From Cryphonectria parasitica EP155 (Eukaryota > Ascomycota > Sordariomycetes > Diaporthales > Cryphonectriaceae), in NCBI RefSeq assembly GCF_011745365.1, contig NW_024468914.1, positions 1,448,001 through 1,512,000 on the forward strand: a stretch of DNA of 64,000 nucleotides, read 5' to 3'. Below, piece by piece: positions 10,272-21,715 of this stretch. Made by a program: the position numbers and the translations under genes. Numbering within the stretch: the stretch's first letter is position 1; every line of letters begins with the position of its first letter. The notes beneath the pieces were generated by a model that made no database searches, was not told the DNA's origin, and saw nothing but the letters and a program-made list of their open reading frames with translations.

Positions 10272-11224
10272 TGGATAGTATGTTGGTGCTGCAATTTTTC
10301 TTTTCTTGGTTCTGATCCCTTAGTTGTCATGTTGTTTGTCTACATAATGGTGTGTTGAGGTCTTTCTCAGCTTTCTCACCCTCGAAGCTTGGAGGTATTT
10401 ATGTTTTTTGAAAAGTTTCCATATTGTTGGAGATTGTCAAGCAGAAAGAAGCAGTACATCACAAACATATGATGAACAGAACAATTATCATACTTGCCAT
10501 CGTGTCTATGAGATGAGTAGTGTACGAAAAGGCCATGTTACAAGTAGGTCAGATGACTAATAATTCGATCTTGTCACATCCTGCAATAAGTACTTGTAGA
10601 GATTTGTAAACGAAAAAGCTGACATGCTATAGCTTCGGAAGACTTCACTCTTTACTGCCATATCCTCCTCTACAGCCCCTCACTACCATAAGACATATTA
10701 CTGACTATGTAAGGATATGTGTCTTTATTCATCTAGGAGTAACAACGGTTTTATGTTATTGTAAATGACTGATATGATGAGTGATGCATGTTAGAAGACG
10801 GAAATTGGGGTTTCAGAGTTACTTGATTGCTGAATGCGACGCTATTTGGCAATTACCAACGTAGAGAACTTTGTTCAAACATAGTCGAGGCAGCAGTCTC
10901 ATATGTGATCATTCAATGTCCATAGGTGAGGTGTTCACCAAAGAAATATGTGCTGTGTTCACTCGCTTGTCAGTGTGAAAAAAGAACCAAACCTTGATCA
11001 AAGTAACAATTGTCCCACGTCACTTTCTCACATGTCACCTGCCTAGGGAAAGATTGAGAAAAAAGATTGATTCAAAAATGCAAGAAGTTCCATTTCCAAA
11101 TTGGTCCACAAGTCTTGTCCTCTTGGAACCACCAGGTTAGACCTCAAACTAGATATCCAACCCATCCCCCCGAAGCAGGCTTGTTTTCATGAAAGGCCCC
11201 TAAAACTCCCTAAAATCCAACTTC
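10272..11224. other. AT-rich spacer without a supported gene
   Basis: Practically no open frame above 60 codons, high A+T; nothing else recognised. Confidence 0.6.
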
Positions 11225-11599
11225 TTATGCCGCACCCTTCTTCCTCTGCCCAACGTAAAAGGCCACTCCACCCTTCTCGCTCGTGAAGGTAATCGTCACG
11301 CCCTTGGGGAAGAAGAAGTGGTCCCCCTTCTTGGCGTGGACCGTCTGGCCTGTCTCATCGACGATGGTGAAGTCGCCGTCCAGAATGATCTTCATCTCAT
11401 CATATGTGTATGTGTACTTGAGAGGGGTGCCGGGCTCGAGGCGGAAGATGCCTGACGACAGGGGGCTCTCTGCGTTGGTGGCTTCTGAGGAGAAGAGGTC
11501 CTCAAGGTAGGCATTCTCGTTGGCCAAGAGCTGGGGGGAGAAGGAGGCCGGCAGGCCGGCGTAGTGCTGGAAGGTGACGGGCTTGGACTCTGTCGCCAT
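11225..11599 (-). CDS. EutQ-like single-domain cupin
   Basis: Single exon, 124 residues. The sequence has the EutQ-like cupin pattern: LEPGTPLKYTYTYDEMKIILDGDFTIVDE for the first cupin motif region and AKKGDHFFFPKGVTITF for the second, followed by GGVAFYVGQR. EutQ proteins of bacteria support ethanolamine breakdown; the stand-alone fungal versions are of unknown substrate. The usual metal-binding His pair of the first motif is not obvious, so catalysis is uncertain. It has no targeting signal. The copper amine oxidase gene lies 1.2 kb upstream on the same strand, which may be coincidence although both families touch amine metabolism. Confidence 0.85.
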   Translation of the reverse strand: MATESKPVTFQHYAGLPASFSPQLLANENAYLEDLFSSEATNAESPLSSGIFRLEPGTPLKYTYTYDEMKIILDGDFTIVDETGQTVHAKKGDHFFFPKGVTITFTSEKGGVAFYVGQRKKGAA

Positions 11600-12813
11600 G
11601 TTGAACCTCTTTTGATATATGTTCTTCGTTTCCTTGATTGAAGGACAAAAGATTTTATTGCGGGTATTAAGGACTCGAGATAGTAGCGATCTTGAATCAG
11701 TATTTGGAATTAGATTTGCGAATGAGTTTGAATAAATGAGGAATGTCGAGAACGAGTCTCAATTTCGTAGGAGCGAATGGGCAGCAATATATATAAACTT
11801 TCATCCCCTCCAACACTATCAGATAGCCCCCTCCTCTCCTCACTGATGATCGACTGAGCAGCTAATACTAGGCCACATCTCAAACACGAAAAAAGCGCCA
11901 AGCCCAGGGCTGACAATCGCCGTTGTCGCTGGTGATGGTGTGTACCACAGTACCTCAGGCCCGAAAGTGGTCAAGGAAAAGTCTGGGTTCTCCCTCCTCC
12001 CATGCTTTCCTCCTTAGGCTCTACGGGTGTCCTTGGTCTCCCAATCGAACATTTCCCTGCTTATCTAGACGACCGACCGGTCAGGCAGCGGCCCAGGCCC
12101 AATCCCATCCATTATCTAGCGCTGGAGAGGGGGAGCCAATCCATCCAAGCCCTGCCCATGTGGGGAAAAGCGGTGCCACGGGTCGGCTGGATTTTTGCCC
12201 AGCCCCAAAAGTGTCCGTCTTCCGAGAACGGCGATGGCGATCTATCGGCATGCTATGGCTGCGGCCTCAAAGCCAAAACAAATAGTAGGCAAGACCCCAT
12301 CCTGTGGCACTGTGACCCGTTGGCTTGGCTTGTGACCATGACATGACGATGGGTTCCGCCCCGAATCTACTATCTTAAATACCGACAGTTCTCCGTGGGA
12401 ATCCCGACATTGTGCGATGCGTGTCGCGCACAGCTCATCACCTGCATCTGGACGTGATTGTTGCCGTAATTACGCACGCAACGGGCAAAAACGCCTCATT
12501 GATACGAGGGCAAAGACTGCCGGATTGTGAATAATGGAATCACATCGCTCTCGAATTGTGTGTGAAATGACGATGTTCATGATATCTAGAGCCAAAATGG
12601 AATTGACAATGTCTCACTGGCATGCGCGAGACTGCTGCTGCCTGTGCATAGAAAGAACACGAATCATTAGAACTACGAACGCAAAAAAGGTAAAATAAAA
12701 AAATGGCATGTGCCCTGAACACCAGATTCTGCGTTTCACCAGCTTCTTCTATCAACGATGCATCTATCTACAGAGGTAGCCTCTAGATTGCCTTCGTCTA
12801 AAATCTTGTCTAA
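11600..12813. other. Spacer without a supported gene
   Basis: Promoter region of the cupin gene and 3' flank of the amine oxidase gene. Two overlapping + strand ORFs of 114-120 codons near 12.0 kb show no family features. Confidence 0.55.
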
Positions 12814-15181
12814 TCACTTACTACAGCAAGCTTCAGGCGCGCCGTCCTCGCCAATCTTCATCACTGCGGCGCCATCCACAATGCCATTCAGGGCCGTGCT
12901 GCGGTTCACCTCCTGCCTGCTCGGCGGGACGTCCAGCGCTGGGTTGCGATCAAAGAAGTTGACTGGTCGTAGCGTCACCTTGAGCATCTCCATGGGCATC
13001 ACAGGGAAGTCTTCTATGCGGGGGATGTGGTTGATGCCGAACTGCACCCACACGACGGGCTCCTCGCCGCCCTCTCCCAGCTTGTCCTTGCGGTCGGCCC
13101 ATGAGCGCACGCCTGTCCCGCCCCGCGACTGGTTGGTGTAGTAGCCGCCCGCAAAGAGCTCGTTCTCGGCGTATTTGGTCACGTAGATGTTGTGATCAGC
13201 AAACTCGGCACGCTTGAAGTGGTAAGACTCGCTGTCAGCAAGCATGGGCTGCATCGGGGGAACGTGGATCTTGTACCCGACGTTCGAGCCGTTGACGGGG
13301 TTCTTGATGCCTGTGTTGATGATCTTGAAAGTCCTGTTCTTCGCTACGTCGAGGTCATACCCACCAGACGTGGTGATAGGTGTGCGCTTGACAGTGTAGC
13401 CGACGCCATGGAGGTTCTCCTTGCTGTCCCGCGGAATAGCGTGCGCCTCCTCATACACCACGGCTTGGTTGCCCCTCCCGCCGACCATGGGGTCAACACG
13501 CAGGGAGAAAAAGTGCTGGTGGTACCCACCCAGCACGCCGGGGTGCACAACGGTGCCATATGGGTGCGGTGTGGTGGACAGGTCCAGATCGACTGGCTGT
13601 GTGGACAGGATGCCCGTAGCGCGCACCTCATACGTGAGGTCGCCGGCCAGGTTGAAGTTCCACGCGAGGATGTACTCGTAGTTAGACACAGTCAGGATGG
13701 TCTGCAGGACCAGCTCGCGGTTGCGCACGACGACGGCACGGTTGGTGCGGTAGTTTGTGTGCTTCCACAGTAGACCTGAATCTTGCTCGTGGATGCATAC
13801 CACATTCGGATAGTCCACAGGTCGGCCCTCGCTGTCGGGCAAGACGCCAGAGATGTAGTAGATGGAGCCGAGACAGTCACACCCGAGGGAGAGGTTGTTT
13901 GCCATGATTCCCGCGCCGACATCGCCCAGGTCGAAGGCCTGTTTCTTGTGGAAGGGGTGGCGCGGGTCGGCGTAGGGAATGGCCATGTCTGACAGCGATA
14001 GCCGGTGAAAGAGAGGCCGACCGTCATAGTAGACATCGTAGAGGACCATGCCCTCTCGCTGGTTGAAGCCGACCTTGAAGTCCCACTTCTGCCAATTGAT
14101 GGTCTTGCCCAGCTCGCTGAACGAGGAGACGGTGAACGAGGCGCCCTCAGGCTGGACGACCTGCAGAGGCTTGAGATCCTTGCGGAGACCGTTGGGTTGG
14201 GCTTCGGGAATATACTCGTTGGGAGGGACAGGGCCTTTCCAGGGCTCCAGGGGCTTGATTGTGCTGTCGTGGCCCGTAGGCAAGATGTCGATGCGGATCA
14301 CCTTGTGGTCGACCGTATCGACGACTGGAGAAATGGGAAGTGGGAATGCGTAGTGGCAGCTGTCTGGCTCTGAGGAGTTGGCCGGGTCACGCATGTAGAG
14401 GAAGCACTGCTTGACACGCTTGTGGTCGGAAAAGAGCCCCTCATGAACGCCATCGGAACCTGAAGTACGTCAGCATGTAAGGTTGGCGTATGAAAGGCGG
14501 GCGCTTGCCCGCTTTGTCTTCTACTTACCATAGATCCACGGATCCGAGACCACCACAGTGCCCTCGGGGAGCTTCAACTTGGCAATCTCGGCCTTGACGC
14601 CCTCATCCTCCGTCAAGACTTTCTCGATGGCGATGAGCTCCTCTCCATCACCAGGGGCGTGGATGAAGGGGCCGAGGCGGACATTGCTCTCGACCTTGTT
14701 GGCCGTGAGGTTGACGGTAGCCTCGTGGAGTTTGTCCTGGGAAGATGTCAATAATGAACACGACGCATCTTGCTTTTTTCCCTATTTTTCCTTCTTCTTG
14801 CTTCTTTTTTTCTTTCCTTGCCCCTGTACTTGATTATATGATCATTCTTACAGTGTTTCTCAGATAATAAACGACCTGACTCTTTCTCTCGATCGGCTTA
14901 GGTGCCTGACCCGCTTTCTCCGACTCGAGATATGGAGCCAGCTCAGCTTTTGGCGGCTCCAGCAGGGTGATAATCTTGAACTGGAACTTGGTCCCTTCGG
15001 GCCACTGTGCCCTGATCAGAGAAGACGACCGAGATATCTCGTCTTTTGTCAGAGGGCCGAGGGGATGCGAGGGGCCAGTCTTGATGTCCGAACTGCGGGT
15101 GGCATTGGCAGTCTTGGTCCCTTCCACACCGTCTGCCTGCACAGACGTGCTCGTGGCGGCCTTGGTATCGTCTGCTGTCAT
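12814..15181 (-). CDS. Copper amine oxidase (primary-amine oxidase)
   Basis: Exons 15181-14852, 14736-14529 and 14459-12814 give 727 residues, the usual length; introns are 115 nt (phase 0) and 69 nt (phase 1). The enzyme converts primary amines to aldehydes, ammonia and hydrogen peroxide. The topaquinone precursor tyrosine is in TVSNYEY (about residue 440), the catalytic base Asp in AFDLGDVGAG (about 356), and the three copper histidines in GGYHQHF (about 493 and 495) and GINHIPRIEDFPVMP (about 657). The N-terminal domains N2 and N3 precede these. No signal peptide is present and the C-terminus is CCSK, so neither secretion nor a complete peroxisomal SKL signal is seen. The AGTAAGTGA around the stop also reads as a strong splice donor, but I found no downstream exon supplying a peroxisomal signal. 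Confidence 0.95.
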
Positions 15182-16230
15182 GTTGAGTTTGCTGAGGAGG
15201 ATGAGCCGTTTGATAATTGGTGATAAGCTTTTTGTACAGCTCTGAGGAGAAGAGGGTGGAACAAGCGACGGTTTATTACCGCGTGAAGAAGGGTGCGAGA
15301 TGAATAATGGTCGAGAAGAGTCTATTTATACCGTTTTCTTATCGAGTTATTTGTTGTAATAGTAGTAGTAGTGAAGGTAAGAAAAGAAGAGGAGAAAATG
15401 GGATGATGATGATGATGATGATGATGAGAGTTGTGATAATGCATGGAAGGCACTGATAGTGATAATAGAATGTACCAACATCGCCCCTCCCCTCTTTGGC
15501 AACAAAAGTGAGAAACGGGCAACAAGGGTTTAACTGAATTGGTAGCTAGTATCTCATCCTCGTAGTACGTGACGGGTGGACCTGCCGGACGAGGTTTCGA
15601 CCCGTGAGATTCAGGGTCCAGGGCTGTGAAATGTGACGATCTGGTTGGTTGGCGGAGGAGGCACTATAGTTGGCCTGCCATGGGCGCTGTGAGATTTCGG
15701 GTGGTACCATAGTAGGTCCATTAGTATCTCTGGTGCCTAAGCACACTCTCTAGCATCGTGCCCTTATGCAAGGCGTGCTGCCTGTAGCCCCTAATAGTAC
15801 TAGAGCGAAGTCCGGCAAGATACCGCCCTAGGCCCACCTTCTTCTCCCCACACCTTTCCAGCTTACAGCACAGCTGCCGCTATAGCCACCTCTACCGCCC
15901 CCTGGTCATCTGCTATCATCCTTCTGAAGACGGCTCCAGTACCAATGTATTTATCCTACATGTGGCATTGATGCTGAGAGATGGGTATTATACACCAATT
16001 CCAACCGATATCGACATGAAAATGATGCCCGTCCAGGGCAGAAGAGATTGAAACGCGTCCACAGTCCAACAACCAAAGTTTTGCCATGCTCGTCCCTGCT
16101 AAATACCTTCCTTGCTTCTCTCTAAACCCTCGTTATCCATACCATGGAAAAAGACCTGCACTGACCGCAATAACCCACGAGTCAAAGTTGGCTCGCGAGA
16201 CAACAATTCCGTTCTTTGCTCTGTTTACCT
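15182..16230. other. Spacer with GAT microsatellite
   Basis: Upstream region of the amine oxidase gene and 3' flank of the next minus-strand gene. Apart from the microsatellite at 15402-15427 I see nothing. Confidence 0.6.
15402..15427 (+). repeat. GAT trinucleotide microsatellite
   Basis: About eight uninterrupted GAT units, preceded at 15360-15372 by a short AGT-repeat tract. Located about 220 bp upstream of the amine oxidase start. Confidence 0.95.
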
Positions 16231-17044
16231 CTAGCCGAACAGGCCCTTGGAGACCCACCGGCTCGCGCTGACCATCCACAGCCTGGAGTAGTACTGGTGC
16301 GCAATCTCCATGTACTTGGGCATCGGCCCCAGGATACCATCCTGTCGCGCGGCGCTGTTGAAGAAGCAGCTCTTGAGCCCCAGCTCGACCTCGTTTCGCT
16401 CCTTGTCTACCTCGGCGTAAATGACAAACAGGCCGTCGCTCTCGCGCCCGCCCTGGCTGCGCGGAGAGTCGCCACAGCGCACCGTGATGGAGGTTGGCGT
16501 CTTTTCTACGACCTCGAAGTGGTCTGTGATGTAGGTTCCCTTCTCGTAGGTCGACGTGGCGAGGTCGCGGGGAGCCCAGAGCTGGGATGGGGTTTGGGGT
16601 TCGTATTTCTGGGCTAGGTAGCGGCGCTGGAGACGGTATGCTATTTGATTCCACAGGGAACACGATCCCCCGCCCTTCTCGTTAGCATTGCTTATTTTTT
16701 CTCTCTCTCTTGGCTCAACACATATTTACGATCACGCATGGAACCAAAGGGAAGCAGAGCTCAGACTCACCCCACCCTGCCCATACACCCCGACAGAACT
16801 CAACCGCCAGGTCGCCCTCCTTCTGCAGCAGCTCCGGCCTGATCTTGTCAAGGGGTACCCGCTTGATGCAGACGTCCTGGGTCGTGGGGTTGTTATAAAT
16901 GTTGTAGCGGGCATAGGTCTTGCTGGACCAGATAGGGTCGTCACGAGGCAACGGGCAAATAATCGAGGTCGTGCCCGCAATGTAGCCCACGAAGGCCGTC
17001 CCCGTCAGGACGGTTGTGTAGAAGGTGCGCTTGATGATGCCCAT
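16231..17044 (-). CDS. Conserved fungal protein of unknown function with N-terminal membrane segment
   Basis: Exons 17044-16771 and 16640-16231, split by a 130-nt phase-1 intron (GTGAGT...AATAG), give 227 residues. Residues 5-27 (RTFYTTVLTGTAFVGYIAGTT) form one hydrophobic segment after a short basic start, which fits a mitochondrial or ER membrane anchor (inference). The body contains NPTTQDVCIKRVPLDKIRPELL, EFCRGVWAGW, then TDHFEVVEKT and VRCGDSPR followed by DGLFVIYAEVD and SCFFNS. The splice junction restores GVWAGWAYRLQRRYLA. I recognise this as a protein conserved across filamentous ascomycetes, but I know no assigned function. Confidence 0.85.
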
Positions 17045-17990
17045 TTTTGGTTGGGAGCTGTCTGCAGGGCGGGCTGAGTCGTGGTAGCGCTGTAGTGGTA
17101 GGGAAAGTACTTGGGTAGTGGGAGTTGTTTGTGGTTGCTTGGCTGGTTGATCGGGAGAGGGGACGAGAGGTCACATAGCGGCTGCAAGCTTGTCGCGTGA
17201 TGATTCTCCCGGAATCTGGCGAGGATCCTCGGCTGACCACGGCCTCGCGTTACCGAGCTCTCCCCAGCTCTGGGTTCCGGCCCCACTGTGCTGTAGTAGA
17301 GGGGATCAGGACCCCCTGAAGCCCTAGCGGCAATCGCCCGATATTAGCGGGGTGGACGAACCCCTCTCTCACGATGCTGGTTCATCCTCAAGTACTTACT
17401 CGAGTATTCAAAGAAGAAATTCAAGCATGCAGCCAAAATACTGCAGTTAAGAACAGTATGTATCTCAGCAGCTACTCAATACAAGACACACAAGTCCAGC
17501 AAAGACCTGCAATGTCTTCACAGTCAAAAAATGCCAGGTTGTACTCTTTACGATGACCACCAGAATTCTTTTGATACCACCTAGCAAGAACGGGGTTGAG
17601 GTCAGACAGGATAGGTTCATGAATCATTTCCAACCTCATATCTCTTTAACCACAGGGTTCAAAGTGCCTCGCTACACTTGGCTTCGTAAGAGAACTCGCC
17701 GTACTCCTTATGCAGTATCAAAATCTGAGCCCCTGGGCGTCTGCAGACTTCTGCAGCAGAGATCGACCTGAGGGTGGCATGTCTGATACGGCCATCGTCT
17801 CAACTCAAGCCTCTTGACAAAACAACCCTGTCCACACGCTTATACTGTCGTCACTCTCGTTACTTTTTTTTTCTTCTTCTTCTGCCTCTCTCGTCGTCCT
17901 GCTCAGCCTCGATAAGGTGCTTCCTGCTTTTCTTCCGTTACTGACCATGCAAACTACATACATACACGACATCGACGTCAACAATTCGTG
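17045..17990. other. Divergent promoter spacer
   Basis: Lies between the start of the minus-strand membrane-anchored protein and the start of the + strand DUF3431 gene. The last 100 bp before 17991 are pyrimidine-rich, as is common before fungal starts. No gene seen. Confidence 0.6.
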
Positions 17991-18994
17991 ATGGGCGTCT
18001 ACAGGAAGAGGCAGCTCCGGGCTGCCGTTTCCCTCCTCCTCTATCCTATGCTCGCTACCGTCTTCTTCATTATCGTTACAAAAATGTTGTTCAGCCGCGC
18101 ACCAAAAAACATCGAGTCTCGACCTTTCACGGCGGGCCACAAAAATACTCCGTCCAGCCTGAGCAAAACTCTCGTCGTGGCCTCAACGACCAAAGACGAC
18201 AGAGCCTGGCTCTCCGAGATCCCTCCATCTCTCAACTGGACCATCGCTCACTACCGTGTCGACAAGCCACTCTCCCCAGCGCTCTCCGTCCCCTCTGCAG
18301 CGGGCAACGAGGCTATGGTCTACCTCACCTACATCATCGACAACTACAACGCCCTCCCGGACATTGTCTTCTTCCACCACGCCCACCTCCAGGCCTGGCA
18401 CCAGAAACTCGATTCTCTGCAAGAGCTCGCCCGGCTGAGGCCCCAGTACATCCTAAAGGCAGGCTATGCGAGCACACGCTGCCTCTCTGGATGCGAGAAC
18501 ATCGTGCCGCTCGAAGGGGCAAAGCCGGGCGACTGGGCCCGCTTTCCCAAACTGGACAGGAAGACTCATCTTGCCACACTCCTGCATGCCTTTCTGGAAC
18601 CCGAGAAGGGGGAAGAGGTTCCCAGCAGACTGGCCGCGCCGTGCTGTGCCCAGTTCGCTGTGAGCGGGGAGAGGATCAGGATGAGGAGCCTGGACTGGTG
18701 GGTTGACCTGAGGAACTGGTTGATCAACACACCACTGCAGAGCCTGAACAGTGGGCGGCTGATGGAGCATCTCTGGCACGTTTGGTTTGGGATGCCTGCT
18801 GAATTGTAAGTGGTCTTCCCTTTTCTATCCTTTCCCAATGTGGGGGGTTTTTAGCCGGGGTTGGATATTCAGTTCTGCTAACAGCCCTTCGTTTGTGTGT
18901 CTACAGGTGTCCGAGTCTCGAGTCTTGTCGGTGTCACGTATTCGGTATCGGTGACCACTGCGAGCCATATTTAGAAGAAGAGAAGTACATGTGA
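17991..18994 (+). CDS. DUF3431 family type II membrane protein
   Basis: Exons 17991-18805 and 18907-18994 (101-nt phase-2 intron GTAAGT...CTACAG) encode 300 residues. A basic N-terminus is followed by a single membrane segment at about residues 12-32 (VSLLLYPMLATVFFIIV), giving a type II topology with a lumenal or extracellular domain. Family landmarks are VVASTTKDDRAWL near the start of the domain, VYLTYIIDNYNALPDIVFFHHAHLQAWH in the middle (shown here as consecutive landmarks YIIDNY and FFHHAH), CCAQFAVS, and the last exon LCPSLESCRCHVFGIG. DUF3431 proteins are widespread in fungi and resemble glycosyltransferase-like lumenal proteins, but no activity is established. The ATG at 17991 was chosen because the codon before it is GTG. 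Confidence 0.92.
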
Positions 18995-19837
18995 GGGTCC
19001 AATGGATGGTGCACATGTCTACAAAAAGGCAGGTTTGAAGGCCAGGAGCACCAACTCGATCCATCAACAAGACAATGACTGGTAGACCAGTCATCTGTAC
19101 AAAAGGACTAGGAGGAGATAAAGAATTCGTATAACGAAACCACCCACGACGGTCATACATACCAAAAGCGCGGATATCTCGCCCAACAGACCCGCACCGT
19201 CGAATCCCTACTCTTTACCCTTGTTCTCTACAAGGCCTTGGGTTATTTCGATATCGTCTGGAACCTCAAATCTGGTGTTGTGGTATGTTGATTCCTTCGC
19301 CTCTATCTCTCTTTTTCGCCTTTTCTGTTCTTCCTCCTCGGGGAGCTTCCTCATCAGGCACGCCGAATTGCTGCGTCTGCAGAGTGGTGCAACTTGCATC
19401 AGCAGTGAGTCATTCTGTGTCTAAGTGGAATTGGCACTAACAGGAGACCAGCCAAGCTATGCAGCCGGATGTTAGTGAATTCCAACAGTCTCCCAAAAGG
19501 GATAAATTCATCACGATCGGGGTTGACTTGGCTGTAATTCTCCCCACACAGGCCTGTCTTTTCCGCTGGGATTCATCAAGGGTGCTCCTGACAGATTGAA
19601 TGAGAAGTACGCCAACGTATAAAGGGGGAGGAGAGAGCATGGCTAGCAGGGGCAGGTAACATAAGATATATAAACACCTGGGCGCCGCTGGGAACTGAGT
19701 TCAAGAGACCAGTAGAAAAAGGATATACATTTCGGTGTAATTATTCGAATCACCTGGTAGTGGCAAGTTCACAGTTCAACCACCTGGTTCTCATGCTCGT
19801 CATTTGTAGCACAAACACAACCACGACCAGTGCAGCC
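18995..19837. other. Spacer without a supported gene
   Basis: Between two + strand genes. Contains the promoter of the REI1-like gene; ATG 19793 in this stretch is an alternative in-frame start for that gene. Confidence 0.55.
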
Positions 19838-21147
19838 ATGGTAACAATCACAGCCCTCCAGGCACCCGCAGCGAGCGAAACATCCGCTGCAGGTCAAGGT
19901 GCCAGCAGCGCACCAAACGATGGTGCTGCAGCGTCAACAAAAAGGTATTGCCATTTTTCTCAAGCCCTTTTCTCATCTTCGATTAGTAGCATTAAACTTC
20001 CACCATGCGTGTCCTTGTTGCTCGAGTATTTACCCATCACCGCAGATCAGACAGGTCAGCCAGACCTGAAGCTCGAGACAATGACGAAGGAACGGGTACG
20101 GAGATCAGTAACGAGGAGCACGACGGTGAGGATGACGACAATGATCATTATGATGATAATGATGACAACGACGACAAGGACATTGTTCCAGAAGTCATCT
20201 TCACCCCCGCCCAGTGCCTCTTCTGCAACATCCTCTCCACGTCATTTTCCACAAATCTCACTCATATGCACAAGAAGCACGGCCTCTTCATCCCCACTAA
20301 CATCGACGATGGTACAAAAGTGCTCGTCGTCGACGTCGAGACCATCGTCCGGTACATGCACCTCGTGGTCTTTGGCTACCAAGAATGCCTGTCTTGCCAT
20401 ACGCAACGGCAGTCCCCACACGCGGTGCAGCAGCACATGATGGGGAAGGGACACTGTCATGTTGACCTTGAGGGAGAGACGAGCGAGTTTCGTGATTTCT
20501 ATGAGGATGCTGAGGGGATGTTTGGCAGCGGTGAGGACGGTGACAGTGACGGCGGCGGTGATGATCTTGACAGGAACGTCGAGGGAGAAAGGGAGGACTG
20601 GACGATAAGCAGCAAGAAAGCTCAAAGGTCAGGGGCATCGACAGCCAGCATAGATAAAGGCAACCTCCGCCTCGCATCTGGCAAGGTCCTCGTCCATCGC
20701 TCCGCCCCGGCTCCGAAGAATACCCACCACAGACCGCTGTCCCTTGGCGGCTCAAGAAGGTCTGGCCAGCGCGGCATCGAATATCTTCTGGGCGATCTAG
20801 CCCCCGAGTCTGAAGCTCAACCCCAGCCGTCCGACACCGCCACAGCCGAACACTCACCACCCGGACAGCATGCTCCTTCGTCGCCACAATCATCTGCGCC
20901 GCAAGTGCAAGTCCTCACTCGAGCCGAGCGCCGCATCCTCACGAACAGCAAGTCTGCTCTCACCGTGGCACTTACCAAAATGTCCGTCCGCGACCGAACC
21001 GCGCTGGCACACCTCACGCCTGCCGAGAGACGGTCGACCATCATCGGACAGTTCAAGCAGCAGGAACGGCTGCGGACGGTGGAAAGGAAGTACTGGAGTA
21101 AGGTTGAACTGCGACCAAACAAGGCCCAAGGCGGGCTAAAGACGTAA
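19838..21147 (+). CDS. REI1/ZNF622-like C2H2 zinc-finger protein lacking the usual N-terminal fingers
   Basis: Exons 19838-19944 and 20046-21147, joined in phase 2 across a 101-nt intron (GTATTG...CGCAG), give 402 residues. An Ala/Ser/Thr-rich start leads into a strongly acidic low-complexity stretch (runs of D and N at about residues 60-85). The core is the paired zinc-finger unit of the REI1 family: CLFCNILSTSFSTNL then HMHKKHG, and CLSCHTQRQSPHAVQQHM then KGHC. The C-terminal part has LTRAERRILTNSKSAL and KYWSKVELRPN, also typical of the family. Known REI1 acts in cytoplasmic 60S ribosome maturation; those proteins start with an additional finger here absent, so this may be a paralogue rather than the canonical factor. 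An upstream in-frame ATG at 19793 is an alternative start. Confidence 0.82.
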
Positions 21148-21627
21148 AAGAGGGGCTAACGAGCGTTTGTACGCTGTGTGTTGGGAACAGGTCGGATGGA
21201 AGGAATGGGTAATCAGGTGCTTATGAAGCACTTCAAACCGGACGTGCCGGGACCAAAATTGGGATGATATTGGGGAGGAGGGGGGGGGGGGTGGGATTTT
21301 TAGAATTGGACCTTTGAAGCAGAAAATGGTTAAATGAAGATAGTTGTAAAGCGAGTAAGTATTTTTAACTGAGACAAAGGGTGAAAGCGCTTGTCGGTTT
21401 CTTCCAAGCTTCTTGATGAGGTGATTGATATCTATCATAGGATGAATCCAGGGTTAGGGGGACAAGACAGCATTGCTCTTTGGCAGAAACTTAAGAGTCT
21501 CAAAGTGTTTCACCCCTGCACATTCACTGGCATCGACGAGATTAGCTCCTTTATAATTCAATCAAAAAATCAAAATTCATAATCCACACGGAAAAAGGGA
21601 ATTTTGGGCTTTGCACCCAAATACTTC
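21148..21627. other. Spacer with G12 homopolymer
   Basis: 3' flanks of the REI1-like gene and of the tRNA. A run of twelve G lies at 21280-21291. No gene seen. Confidence 0.6.
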
Positions 21628-21715
21628 TGAGGGACGCCGGATTTGAACCGACAACCTTGAGGAGTCTCCAGAGAAATAACTGGAATCTCACACGCTACCG
21701 TTGCGCCAGCCCCCC
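21628..21715 (-). tRNA. tRNA-Trp (anticodon CCA) with a short intron
   Basis: On the minus strand the acceptor arm starts GGGGGGC (from 21715) and pairs fully with GTCCCTC (21635-21629) with two G-U pairs; the discriminator base is A. The D-arm is GCGC-AACGGTA-GCGT. The T-arm is GTCGG-TTCAAAT-CCGGC. The anticodon stem is TGAGA against CCTCA with the last pair mismatched, and the loop carries TTCCAG, placing CCA at the anticodon. About 15 nt of intron follow, and within it CTGG pairs with CCAG across the anticodon, the anticodon-intron helix expected of eukaryotic pre-tRNAs. The mature molecule is 73 nt before CCA addition. Confidence 0.85.

Noticed and set aside
11923..12346. Overlapping 120- and 114-codon + strand ORFs upstream of the cupin gene
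   Set aside because: Two overlapping frames of similar length, neither with a recognisable motif; more likely promoter DNA.
13192..13773. 193-codon + strand ORF
   Set aside because: Antisense shadow of the copper amine oxidase exon 3.
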